A stretch of 9,090 bases of DNA from an uncultured Bacteroidales bacterium (GCA_903917425.1 CAIXAQ010000680.1:1-9090), one strand, 5' to 3'; shown: positions 1-7,187, counted from the stretch's first letter. Program-made: numbers and translations. The notes: a model not told the origin generated them from the sequence alone.

Positions 1-1173
1 CAGAGTGCTGCCCCACTGCAGGTTAATGAGTTTATTATCGCCTGATCCATTGTATGTTAGCTGCTGTATTCCTTCGGAAGTCACATTATTAAAATTCTGG
101 TCCGCATCAAGTTTGAGTGTCAGCGCGTTTGTCCGCATATAGGCCGGTACGGCCGAATAATCAACGGTAATCGTAAGTACATTTCCCGAAAGAGAATAGT
201 TTACCAGGCTGTTATCCCTGGCACTCAGGTATTCGTATACATCCTGCGTGGGTGCCATCCAAATATTATCGGTGCCTGCAATACCATATTGCTGAGCCAC
301 ATTCTCCATATAAAATTGAAATAAAGGAAACAGTAAACTGGCACCCGACGACTGAAATCCAACGTGGTGTGTAAAATCACTCCACCAGTAATGCTGTCCG
401 TTTACACTTGTTTCGGCTACATGATCTATTTTCTGCATGATGTTCAATGTATCCTGGTTGGCATCGCTTACTAACATTTTATAAAGCCTGAATTCGTGAA
501 GATCAACGGGTTGGTCAACGCGAAAACCATCCGGCGAACCGTTGTAAGCACCATTGTTCCCGGTTACGCTCAGCATACCGTTTGCAAAAGCCGGAATTAC
601 ATAATTCTGGTCGCCTGAGGGAGGAGCAAAGTGCGTAAGATCAATTCCGCTTTTGGTTTTTACAAAAGCGGTATTCCGGGTAATCTGAAACGCATAATCA
701 ATAGAAGTATCATTAGCAGCATGCGAATAGCTGTGATTCAACACGTTCCAACCCGCGTTATACATGCTTATTAACTGGCTCCAGGTTACATAAGCGGGTG
801 TGTTTACATGCAAATCAACCCCTGCTGCATTTACTGAATACCAGGACAATCCGGCCGAAAAGGGAATAGCGTTTCCGCATCCATCACTGTAGTAATAGCC
901 GGGATACACCGTGTTATTACCCGTTACCAGGCCACCGGTGAGCAAAGGGAAAGCCGCCGAATAAGCATCAATTAAACCATCGTCGAGGATAAAACTATAA
1001 GCAAATGCCTTGTTGTAACGCAATGATGCTTTTTCGACGGAAATAAAGGAAGGAGGTAAATCGAATGTAACCGTGAGTGTTACAACACCCCATTGAGGGA
1101 TTTTTGTTTCAGGCTGCGCAAGTACCGAAAGGCAAACCAGGTGTAAAAAAGCTGCTAACAGAAATGATTTCAT
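1..1173 (-). CDS. Secreted NodB-like polysaccharide deacetylase family protein, short paralogue (3' end beyond window)
   Basis: An open frame runs on the minus strand from ATG at 1173 to the window edge: 391 codons without a stop, so the C-terminus is missing. A signal peptide of about 19 residues (MKSFLLAAFL..., cleavage near LAQ) indicates export. From residue about 31 it matches the catalytic part of the upstream neighbour almost residue for residue, including LDDG (D64, D65) and HSYSH (H147, H151). These resemble NodB/CE4 motifs 1 (base and metal Asp) and 2 (two metal His). The classical motif 3 (RxPY) is not recognisable. A shared segment NGQHYWWSDFTHH (residues 258-270) may supply other active-site residues. 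Unlike its neighbour it has no Ig/carbohydrate-binding repeats: the signal peptide leads straight into the catalytic domain. A T9SS tail is possible but off the window. Deacetylase activity is inferred from motifs; the substrate is unknown. It lies 130 bp downstream of the paralogue and could be co-transcribed. Confidence 0.85.
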   Translation of the reverse strand, partial: MKSFLLAAFLHLVCLSVLAQPETKIPQWGVVTLTVTFDLPPSFISVEKASLRYNKAFAYSFILDDGLIDAYSAAFPLLTGGLVTGNNTVYPGYYYSDGCGNAIPFSAGLSWYSVNAAGVDLHVNTPAYVTWSQLISMYNAGWNVLNHSYSHAANDTSIDYAFQITRNTAFVKTKSGIDLTHFAPPSGDQNYVIPAFANGMLSVTGNNGAYNGSPDGFRVDQPVDLHEFRLYKMLVSDANQDTLNIMQKIDHVAETSVNGQHYWWSDFTHHVGFQSSGASLLFPLFQFYMENVAQQYGIAGTDNIWMAPTQDVYEYLSARDNSLVNYSLSGNVLTITVDYSAVPAYMRTNALTLKLDADQNFNNVTSEGIQQLTYNGSGDNKLINLQWGSTL

Positions 1174-1303
1174 TGTACCATTCAAAAATTAAGCCCTCAC
1201 CCCAATTCGATCAGCAAAGAAAGGGTCTTTTAGCCTTATAAATCCCTTAGCCTGCCGGGGGAAACATCAATAATTAACATCTAAACCCAATGTAATCTGA
1301 TGT

Positions 1304-4300
1304 TTACTCCTGAATTTTAATTATTTTAACCGATGGCAAAGCGTTCTTCCCGTTGGCCGATTTAAGAAGATAAATACCGGGATTAAGGTGGGTGTCGCGC
1401 AAATTCAGTTCAAAATGTTTTCCTCCTTTAGCCTGTTCAGCCGCTTTGATAAAGACAGTTTTTCCATCCATATTGAGCAATTCAAAGCTAATTTCACCTT
1501 CCACAACTTGCTGAAGATCAATATAAAGATGATCTGTAAACGGATTAGGGTAAACGGAGATAGCATCCGGAGTTGATTTGGAAGCTGTCAATTCACTCTT
1601 GTTTTCTGCTGTTGCTGAAGCCTTTAAGGGTGGACTTCCCCATTTAATATTAATAAGTTTGTTCGATCCTGTTCCTTTAAAGGTCATGCCTTGCGCGCCA
1701 CTGGCAACCACATTGGTATAATCCTGATCGGCCTGTATAACAAGTGTAAGCGCATTCGTCCTCATGTTGGCCGGTACAGCCGAATAATCTACGGCTATGG
1801 TCAGCGTGTTCCCTGCTACTGAATAATTCACCTCACTTTTGTCCCTGGCACTCAGATATTCGTAAACATCCTGTGTAGGAGCCATCCAGATATTATCGGC
1901 ACCACCAATGCCATATTGCTGAGCCACACTCTCCATATAATACTGGAACAACGGGAAAAACAGACTGGCCCCCGACGACTGGAATCCGACATGATGCGTG
2001 AAATCGCTCCACCAGTAATGCTGGCCATTAACACTTAATGCGACTGCATTATTGATTTTTTGCATAATATTAGCCGTGTTCTGATTGGCATCGCTTACCA
2101 GCATTTTATAAAGTTTAACATTGTTGAAATCAACAGGCTGATCGATACGGTACCCATTGGGTGAACCGCGGTAAGCGCCGTTATTCCCGTTTACAGTCAG
2201 CATTCCGTTAGCAAATGCGGGCGATACATATCCCTGGTCGCCCGAAGGTATAACAAAATGGGTTAAGTCGATACCACTTTTCGCTTTTACATAAGCCGTA
2301 TTCTGTGTTATCTGAGATACATAATCGGTGGTACCATTGGCTGCATGTGAATAGCTATGATTAAAAACATTCCAGCCTGCATTGTACATGGTGGCCAACT
2401 GGTTCCAGGTTACATAGGAGGGTGTATTTACATGAAGGTCATTCCCGGCAGTACTCACGGAATACCACGACAATCCGGCCGAAAACGGAATTGCATTTCC
2501 ACATCCGTCGCTATAAAAATAGCCGGGATAAACTGTATTATTTCCTGTCACCAACCCACCATTAAGCAAAGGGAAAGCCACGGTATAAGCATCAATAAGT
2601 CCGTCGTCGAGAGTAAAACTGTAAGCAAAAGTTTTGTTATACCTCAAAGCCGCCTTTTGAACCATAACATTGGTCGGGGGCGAAGCAAAAGTAACCGTAA
2701 GAGTAACCGTGTTAGGATTCGCTGCATTCAGCTGAATATTTACCACGTCTGATAAGCTTGAAAGACCGGCATTATCAGTTAATCTGGCACTAATGGTATG
2801 TAAGCCGATGCTGGTACCTGACCACAAACATTCGAATGGTGCTGTATAATCAGAGTTTGTCAGAATATTATCAACAAAAAAATCTACATGATCAACACTT
2901 GGGCCTCCCGCAATCGAAGGTACAACAGAAGCCACCAATTCGCCGGCGCCACCATTTCCATTATGCAAATTATCCGTTTTTGATCCGCCAAACCAGGTAA
3001 AAGGAGTTGTACCGCCTGTGAATCTGATTTGCTGTATTCCCAGGTCGAGTATACCAGCGCTTAAGCTATATGGAAGTTCAATCAGCGAAAGCTGGCTGAA
3101 ATTTATGGAAGGATCGAAGGCTGATAAAGGGATTGCGATCGTTTTCCATTGATTGGCGATGCCACCCACAGCAGCAACGTAAGGAGCTATATTAACCGGT
3201 GCTATTGTACTGCCCTGTGGCCTGATTTGTATTTTATTCCAGTTTGTATTTCCTGATGCATCTTTCATGGTAATTTCCAGGGTGGTATTTCCTCCTGCAA
3301 CTACATTCTGAAAAGGCGAATACAAACTTGTCGGGCTATAACCAAGTTTAAGTTTGCGATAACCGGTTTCGGTATTGGTAACATGCAGCAAGGCAGGATC
3401 GGGATTCGAGAAACCTCCTGCCACGGCTGTAACAAGCACATCGGCAGGGCTGTTAAAGTTGCTTCCTGCAATTGGACTTGTAATTGCTATGCTTAACTGG
3501 CTGACGGGTTGCGCAATCACATTTATACCAACCAGTGAGGAACTTATCGAAGTGCCATCCACATACACTGCTTTTGCAGAAAGCTCATAAATACCGGTTA
3601 CTCCGGTCGTCCAGGCCATTCCATATGGCTCACTGTTGTCGGAACCAAGCAGTTGGAATCCTGCATAAAAATCAACACGATCCACCGCCACACTTCCCTG
3701 AGCTGGTGCGACTAACTGGGCAACCAATTCACCGCTTCCGCCATTCCCGTTGTGTAAATTGCTTGTGTGGTCGGGGCCAAACCAGATATAAGGAGAACTG
3801 CCACCCGTGAAAGCTATTTTACTGATTCCGATATCGAAAGAACCGGCGCCGGAACTATAAGGCAGCTCGATCAGAGAAATTTGTGCAAAATTGATCGTTG
3901 CACTAAAGGCTGATAAGGGAATCGAAATTGTTTTCCAGCTCGTTCCAAGTCCGCCGGCAGCAGCAATATAAGGTGCTAACAGCACAGGAGTTGCAGTATT
4001 GCCTTGCGGCCTTACCGACATTCTACTCCAATCAACGGTTGCGCCGAAATTGCATAAAGTAATTTCCAGTGTTGTATTACCTCCACCCGTAACGTTGTAC
4101 ATCGGGCTATACATGTTAACGGCGTTATAGCCGATTTTTAGTTTTCGGAACCCGGTTTGCGTATTTGTAATATGCAAATAAGCCGGATTGGATATTCCGG
4201 CCTCAAGTTGCACTATGTTGGATGAAATGAAGGATGAACCTTCAATTGGACTGTTCAACGAAATGGTTTGAGCTAAGCCGGATATTGAAAATAATGTGGC

Positions 4301-4330
4301 AAGAAAAAAGGAGTAGATGACAGTTTTCAT
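1304..4330 (-). CDS. Secreted multidomain NodB-like polysaccharide deacetylase with duplicated Ig/carbohydrate-binding modules and T9SS sorting domain
   Basis: This 1008-aa protein starts with a signal peptide (about residues 1-20, cleavage near GLAQ). Two homologous modules follow (about 22-273 and 280-535). Each opens with an Ig-like strand (ITSPIAGSNF), continues into a beta-sandwich-like segment (WKTIAIPLSAF, FSQLSLIELPYS, IRFTGG) and ends with Big_7-like strands (VDHVDFFVDN). The catalytic region (about 541-900) has LDDG (D575, D576) and HSYSH (H658, H662), matching NodB/CE4 motifs 1 and 2; the usual RxPY motif is not evident. Residues 923-1008 form a type A T9SS C-terminal domain (ISVYPNPF... 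to GIYLLKS... and a final KIIKIQE). The protein should cross the outer membrane by T9SS and act at the surface or outside. De-acetylation of a polysaccharide is inferred from family motifs, with glycan binding by the repeats; neither substrate is known. A TAnnTTTG promoter box lies 147 bp upstream. The short paralogue follows on the same strand. Confidence 0.88.
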   Translation of the reverse strand: MKTVIYSFFLATLFSISGLAQTISLNSPIEGSSFISSNIVQLEAGISNPAYLHITNTQTGFRKLKIGYNAVNMYSPMYNVTGGGNTTLEITLCNFGATVDWSRMSVRPQGNTATPVLLAPYIAAAGGLGTSWKTISIPLSAFSATINFAQISLIELPYSSGAGSFDIGISKIAFTGGSSPYIWFGPDHTSNLHNGNGGSGELVAQLVAPAQGSVAVDRVDFYAGFQLLGSDNSEPYGMAWTTGVTGIYELSAKAVYVDGTSISSSLVGINVIAQPVSQLSIAITSPIAGSNFNSPADVLVTAVAGGFSNPDPALLHVTNTETGYRKLKLGYSPTSLYSPFQNVVAGGNTTLEITMKDASGNTNWNKIQIRPQGSTIAPVNIAPYVAAVGGIANQWKTIAIPLSAFDPSINFSQLSLIELPYSLSAGILDLGIQQIRFTGGTTPFTWFGGSKTDNLHNGNGGAGELVASVVPSIAGGPSVDHVDFFVDNILTNSDYTAPFECLWSGTSIGLHTISARLTDNAGLSSLSDVVNIQLNAANPNTVTLTVTFASPPTNVMVQKAALRYNKTFAYSFTLDDGLIDAYTVAFPLLNGGLVTGNNTVYPGYFYSDGCGNAIPFSAGLSWYSVSTAGNDLHVNTPSYVTWNQLATMYNAGWNVFNHSYSHAANGTTDYVSQITQNTAYVKAKSGIDLTHFVIPSGDQGYVSPAFANGMLTVNGNNGAYRGSPNGYRIDQPVDFNNVKLYKMLVSDANQNTANIMQKINNAVALSVNGQHYWWSDFTHHVGFQSSGASLFFPLFQYYMESVAQQYGIGGADNIWMAPTQDVYEYLSARDKSEVNYSVAGNTLTIAVDYSAVPANMRTNALTLVIQADQDYTNVVASGAQGMTFKGTGSNKLINIKWGSPPLKASATAENKSELTASKSTPDAISVYPNPFTDHLYIDLQQVVEGEISFELLNMDGKTVFIKAAEQAKGGKHFELNLRDTHLNPGIYLLKSANGKNALPSVKIIKIQE
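2726..3493 (-). repeat. Module repeat 2 of the large deacetylase (Ig-like fold with inserted carbohydrate-binding-like domain)
   Basis: Encodes residues about 280-535 and is homologous to the preceding module. The Ig-like start (residues 283-304) and the Ig-like end (about 478-534) together read like one bacterial Ig domain of the Big_7 type. They are separated by about 155 residues that look like an independent beta-sandwich. It is absent from the neighbouring short paralogue. Confidence 0.75.
3512..4267 (-). repeat. Module repeat 1 of the large deacetylase (Ig-like fold with inserted carbohydrate-binding-like domain)
   Basis: Encodes residues about 22-273. It aligns along its whole length with the next module: shared landmarks include KLKIGY/KLKLGY, GGNTTLEIT, RPQG, IAPY-type segments, ISLIELPYS/LSLIELPYS, FTGG and NLHNGNGG. 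The two copies are clearly diverged at the DNA level, so the duplication is not recent. The carbohydrate-binding role is inferred from the W-x-x-I-x-IPLS pattern typical of jelly-roll CBMs. Confidence 0.75.
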
Positions 4331-4476
4331 TGATTAAAAAGTAAAGGCGGCGGTTAATAATTGGGATCAGCAGAGGGCAGAAGGCGTGATAATGAAATCA
4401 ATTACATGTTTTTCAAAAAAAAGCTTATGCAAGTTGAATAATAGCATTTTTATACAATTGCCTGTGAATCACCCTG

Positions 4477-4484
4477 CAAATATA
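4477..4484 (-). promoter_or_regulatory. Bacteroidota -7 promoter element upstream of the large deacetylase gene
   Basis: On the minus strand this reads TATATTTG, an exact match to TAnnTTTG. It lies 147 bp before the deacetylase ATG, giving a predicted leader of about 140 nt. No good -33 TTTG is seen at the usual spacing (only TTTC about 21 nt upstream), so the call rests on the -7 box and its position. Confidence 0.45.
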
Positions 4485-4531
4485 TGGATTAATTTCAATA
4501 TGAATGAAATTACACTATTTTAAAGTGAATC

Positions 4532-4564
4532 AGCCTGGGTACGACTTGAAGTCGCACCCAGGCT
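4532..4564. repeat. 33-bp near-perfect palindrome; possible terminator of the symporter gene or dispersed intergenic palindrome
   Basis: Two 16-nt arms (4532-4547 and 4549-4564) are reverse complements except at 4541/4555. On the minus-strand transcript that position is a G-U wobble, so the RNA hairpin is uninterrupted; on the plus strand it would be an A-C mismatch. It begins 46 bp after the symporter stop codon, which fits a 3' hairpin for that gene. No U-tract follows on either strand, so it is not a textbook intrinsic terminator. The core GACTTGAAGTC is an exact palindrome. Confidence 0.6.
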
Positions 4565-4609
4565 AAAAGACTTAATTATGCTCAAATTACTACCTCTCAA
4601 GGCGAAATT

Positions 4610-6004
4610 TTATCCCTCTATTTTAGTATTGAAATTCCTGGCGGCATTGTCATCAAACTCTCCTTCCCAGCGTGCGATAACAGCGGTAGCAAGGCAGTTA
4701 CCAACCACATTTACCGCAGTTCTGGCCATGTCCATCAATTCGTCAATGCCAAGAATGATAAAAATAGGCCAGGTTGGAAGACCGAAACTGGCGGCCGTAC
4801 CCAGCAGAATTACGAGTGATGCCCGCGGAACGCCTGCGACTCCCTTACTCGTAAGCATAAGTGTGAAGACAATAAGTAACTGTTTATCAAACGAAAGATC
4901 AATTCCGGCCACCTGGGCTACAAAAATAGTAGCTAGTGATAAATACAATGTGGTTCCATCGAGGTTAAAACTATAGCCGGTAGGCATTACAAAAGCAACA
5001 ATTTTACGAGGTACTCCGAATTTCTCCATCACCTCCATGGCAATGGGCAAAGCCGATTCGGAACTGGTTGTGGCAAATGCGATAGTTGCCGGCTCCGAGA
5101 CGGCGCGGATAAAGTTCCGCACAGGTATTTTCATCAATAAAGCCACCGGGAGCAATACAATTAAAATAAAAATGAGTAAGGCAACATAAAGTGTGGCCAG
5201 AAGCTGAATCAGATTCCCAAGGATGCTGAGACCCATGTGCCCAACCGAATATGCAATTGCAGCAAAAACGGCAACGGGAGCCAGGTACATCACAAGGTTG
5301 GTAAATTTAAACATGGTTTCGGAAAGGCTTTCGGCAAAATGCACCATGCGGTTCCGGTGCGGATCCTTTAGCATGGCAACAGCAATTCCAAAAATGATGC
5401 TGAATACCACAATCTGTAGTACCTGCCCTTCATAAATGGCTTTTGCGATATTCTCGGGGAAAATATGCAGGATGATCTCTTCGAATGTCTGCGACTTTAT
5501 AGTTGGAATTCCTGTCTGATCTATTGCCTTCGGAATAACTACACCCATCCCGGCTTTACTTATATTTATGGTAATCAACCCAATAAACAAAGCAATGGTG
5601 GAAACGATTTCGAAATAAACTATTGATTTCCAGCCCATGCGGCCAACCTGTCGAAGATTGGAATGCCCGGCAATTCCCACAACCAGCGTGGCAAAAAGCA
5701 GGGGGGCTATGATAGTTTTCACCATGTTCAGAAATATCTTGCTGAACAGGTTCAGGTGAATGGCAACAGAAGGTACATCATGCCCAAATTCTGCACCCAG
5801 AACCATGCTGATCAATATCCAGGTTGTCAGGGACTTTTTCCGGAAAGCATAACCCACCAGCACTGTCAAAGCAGCCCAACGACTACCCAATAGTATTGAA
5901 TCAGAGATATTCCAGATCGAATACCTCTGTCCGAGATTAACAACGAGGGAAACAGTAAAGACTGAAAAAAGCAGGATCAGGTACTGGCGTTGGGTTACTT
6001 TCAT
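4610..6004 (-). CDS. Dicarboxylate/amino acid:cation symporter (DAACS family), probably glutamate/aspartate type
   Basis: This 464-aa inner-membrane transporter carries the full DAACS signature: a serine-rich HP1 tip (TTSSES, 312-317), NLDGT in TM7 (347-351), the HP2 tip SKGVAGVP (386-393) and the TM8 motif DELMDMARTAVN (421-432). Compared with the archaeal aspartate transporter GltPh, D425 and R428 correspond to the residues that bind the substrate amino group and side-chain carboxylate (D394, R397). DctA-type C4-dicarboxylate carriers have Ser at the first of these, so an acidic amino acid is the better guess. N436 sits where GltPh has the sodium ligand D405; Asn there also occurs in DctA-type carriers, so the coupling ion is open. 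About 55 extra N-terminal residues with two hydrophobic stretches (about 7-24 and 40-54) precede the usual first helix near residue 58. It looks monocistronic; no convincing promoter was found upstream. Confidence 0.93.
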   Translation of the reverse strand: MKVTQRQYLILLFSVFTVSLVVNLGQRYSIWNISDSILLGSRWAALTVLVGYAFRKKSLTTWILISMVLGAEFGHDVPSVAIHLNLFSKIFLNMVKTIIAPLLFATLVVGIAGHSNLRQVGRMGWKSIVYFEIVSTIALFIGLITINISKAGMGVVIPKAIDQTGIPTIKSQTFEEIILHIFPENIAKAIYEGQVLQIVVFSIIFGIAVAMLKDPHRNRMVHFAESLSETMFKFTNLVMYLAPVAVFAAIAYSVGHMGLSILGNLIQLLATLYVALLIFILIVLLPVALLMKIPVRNFIRAVSEPATIAFATTSSESALPIAMEVMEKFGVPRKIVAFVMPTGYSFNLDGTTLYLSLATIFVAQVAGIDLSFDKQLLIVFTLMLTSKGVAGVPRASLVILLGTAASFGLPTWPIFIILGIDELMDMARTAVNVVGNCLATAVIARWEGEFDDNAARNFNTKIEG

Positions 6005-6252
6005 CAGTTAATAAAGTTATAAATAATTTATTTTGCATTTTGGCGCAACTACAACAGACAGAGGTAAAGTGATTTTAAATACTTATGGTCAAAAAACAAA
6101 CTTCCCAAAAAGATTTCGTTTTTCTGGTAAAAAGACACCGTGCAATCAACTAAAATATACCAAGCCACAAATGTCAGTCACAAAATGCGTGATAACCAGT
6201 ATACCTATATCTGAAGGCAGTATTTAGAGCAACATTGATACGATACAGTTTA
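6005..6252. other. Intergenic region without recognisable features
   Basis: This A/T-rich gap separates the nitroreductase stop from the symporter start, both on the minus strand. No strong hairpin, terminator or clean TAnnTTTG promoter was seen. A TAACTTTA (7 of 8 to the -7 consensus) lies about 10 nt before the symporter ATG, but its -33 spacing is poor and the leader would be almost absent. A 64-codon plus-strand frame here has no recognisable features. Confidence 0.5.
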
Positions 6253-6768
6253 TCAGCAATATATTACAACATCTTCCAGGGGTTTACGCATGGTAACGGT
6301 GCGTTTGGTATAGCTTTCGCGTGGGTAACCCAGCGGGGTAATTCCAAATACTTTCACCGATTCTTTAAGTCCGAGAGCGCTTCGTAAAATATCAGGATTG
6401 AAATTAGTAACCCAACACGAACCTACCCCTTCGTTGGTAGCAGCCAGTACCATCTGGTGCAGGCAAATAGCCAGGTCGGTTTGAAGTGAATTGTAACCAT
6501 CGGCCCGTTCCCAGGCATGATCCATATCGCCGGTAACTACCAGGATATGCGGTGCATCTTCGATCCATTGTCTTGAATAACAAGGCTTTACTTTTTCCAA
6601 CATCTCTTTTGATGAAATAAGCCAGAATTCCCAGGGCTGGTAATTGGATGCCGAAGGAGCTATCCGGCCAGCCTCCAGAATTCTTTTAAGTGTATCAATA
6701 TCAACCGGTTTATCGGGATTATAGTTGCGGATGCTCTCGCGCTTTGTTAATACTTCAGTAAAATCCAT
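6253..6768 (-). CDS. Nitroreductase family protein (FMN-dependent NAD(P)H oxidoreductase)
   Basis: A 171-aa cytoplasmic flavoprotein of the nitroreductase fold. The N-terminal R10-E-S12-I-R14 matches the family's FMN phosphate/ribityl site. APSASNYQPWEF (37-48) is the conserved P-S-A-x-N-x-Q-P-W segment next to the flavin. D98 to G116 covers the helix D-x-A-x-x-x-x-x-M-x-L-A-A-x-x-x-G-x-G, ending in SCW. PLGYP (145-149) is the usual C-terminal FMN-contacting G-x-P stretch. The length is normal for small members, which act as homodimers and pass hydride from NAD(P)H to nitro compounds, quinones or other acceptors. The physiological substrate cannot be read from sequence. The start at 6768 is supported by a consensus promoter just upstream; an ATG slightly earlier is out of frame and closes after six codons. 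It stands alone, 249 bp before the symporter, and is divergent from the tRNA gene. Confidence 0.92.
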   Translation of the reverse strand: MDFTEVLTKRESIRNYNPDKPVDIDTLKRILEAGRIAPSASNYQPWEFWLISSKEMLEKVKPCYSRQWIEDAPHILVVTGDMDHAWERADGYNSLQTDLAICLHQMVLAATNEGVGSCWVTNFNPDILRSALGLKESVKVFGITPLGYPRESYTKRTVTMRKPLEDVVIYC

Positions 6769-6785
6769 AGCTCATTTGTTTTGCT

Positions 6786-6815
6786 CAAAAATACAATAAT
6801 TCAATCAAATACAAA
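6786..6815 (-). promoter_or_regulatory. Bacteroidota promoter for the nitroreductase gene
   Basis: On the minus strand TTTG (6812-6815) is followed after 18 nt by TATTTTTG (6786-6793), an exact TAnnTTTG. This is close to the Bacteroidota -33/-7 arrangement. Transcription would start around 6780, leaving a short A-rich leader of about 12 nt before the ATG at 6768. Confidence 0.7.
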
Positions 6816-6910
6816 GTCACAATTCGTGTTATTATGGCAATTGTGCAAAGATTCACATGCATCATTATCACTTTTTTTTGCTTTGAATTATATATGTAAA
6901 GAAAAAATAC

Positions 6911-6918
6911 TACTTTTG
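6911..6918 (+). promoter_or_regulatory. Bacteroidota -7 promoter element for tRNA-Gln
   Basis: TACTTTTG is an exact TAnnTTTG and is followed by CA, as is common before stable RNA genes in this phylum. Transcription would start near 6924, about 20 nt before the tRNA. The nearest upstream TTTG (6882-6885) is 25 nt away, longer than usual. Confidence 0.7.
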
Positions 6919-6944
6919 CAGTCCTTTTAGGAAAGAAATTAGTT

Positions 6945-7015
6945 TGTCCGATGGTGTAAAGGCAGCACGAATGGTTTTGGTCCATTCGGTCTAGGTTCGA
7001 ATCCTGGTCGGACAA
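6945..7015 (+). tRNA. tRNA-Gln (anticodon UUG)
   Basis: A complete cloverleaf can be drawn by hand. The acceptor stem 6945-6951/7008-7014 has 7 perfect pairs. The D arm starts at 6954. The anticodon stem 6970-6974/6982-6986 encloses loop TTTTGGT with anticodon TTG at 6977-6979. The variable loop is 4 nt. The T arm 6991-6995/7003-7007 has loop TTCGAAT. The discriminator base is A (7015). CCA is not encoded and must be added after transcription. It decodes CAA, and CAG by wobble. It is transcribed in the same direction as rimP-nusA, about 200 bp upstream. Confidence 0.97.
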
Positions 7016-7043
7016 CAACGACTTAAACAACTGACTGAAAGTG

Positions 7044-7105
7044 CTTTTTATCATTTCCCGGTAAAAAGTCTCCCTTGCCAAAAACTAATATTTTTGGAGA
7101 GGCAA
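7044..7105 (+). promoter_or_regulatory. Structured leader region with competing hairpins between tRNA-Gln and rimP
   Basis: A perfect 7-bp inverted repeat, CTTTTTA/TAAAAAG, spans 7044-7068 with an 11-nt loop. A second hairpin, CCAAAAA/TTTTTGG, spans 7078-7097. It can be rebuilt two other ways around the same A5/T5 core: TTGCC (7075-7079) with GGCAA (7101-7105), or TCTCC (7069-7073) with GGAGA (7096-7100). These are seen by eye only. A regulatory role is inferred from the position between a tRNA promoter and the rimP terminator. Confidence 0.35.
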
Positions 7106-7159
7106 CAGAATTCAACAGCTTGCATACTTTTAGTGTATTCAGGCTTGTGACGACAAGTG

Positions 7160-7187
7160 GAGGGGACTTTTGTCCCCTCTTTTATTT
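7160..7187 (+). terminator. Strong intrinsic terminator between tRNA-Gln and rimP
   Basis: GAGGGGAC (7160-7167), loop TTTT, then GTCCCCTC (7172-7179) form a perfect 8-bp G/C-rich stem, followed at once by TTTTATTT (7180-7187). This is a textbook rho-independent terminator for plus-strand transcription. It can end the tRNA-Gln transcript. Its end is only 31 nt before the rimP ATG, so any promoter upstream of it that serves rimP must read through. A small hairpin (CTTGT/ACAAG, 7144-7157) sits directly before it. Confidence 0.88.

Noticed and set aside
1174..1303. Promoter or terminator between the two deacetylase genes
   Set aside because: Only weak features were found: a TAATTTTTG with wrong internal spacing right at the ATG, and a 5-bp stem with an 18-nt loop. 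Neither is good enough to call.
2357..2752. 131-codon plus-strand open frame
   Set aside because: It lies wholly opposite the deacetylase domain of the large minus-strand gene, shows no protein-like features, and mirrors conserved codons there.
4578..4976. 132-codon plus-strand open frame
   Set aside because: It is antisense to the well-conserved HP2-TM8 region of the symporter.
6033..6227. 64-codon plus-strand open frame in the symporter-nitroreductase gap
   Set aside because: It has no recognisable motif, no membrane or signal segment, and no promoter in a sensible place; chance is the simplest explanation.
6785..7081. 98-codon minus-strand open frame
   Set aside because: It is the antisense of tRNA-Gln (its SDQDSNLDRMDQ stretch is the reverse translation of the tRNA) and also overlaps two promoters.
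7125..7132. TACTTTTA as a possible -7 box for a separate rimP promoter
   Set aside because: It matches 7 of 8 positions but no TTTG or TTG is found 18-21 nt upstream. If real, it would still lie before the terminator, so it does not remove the attenuation question.
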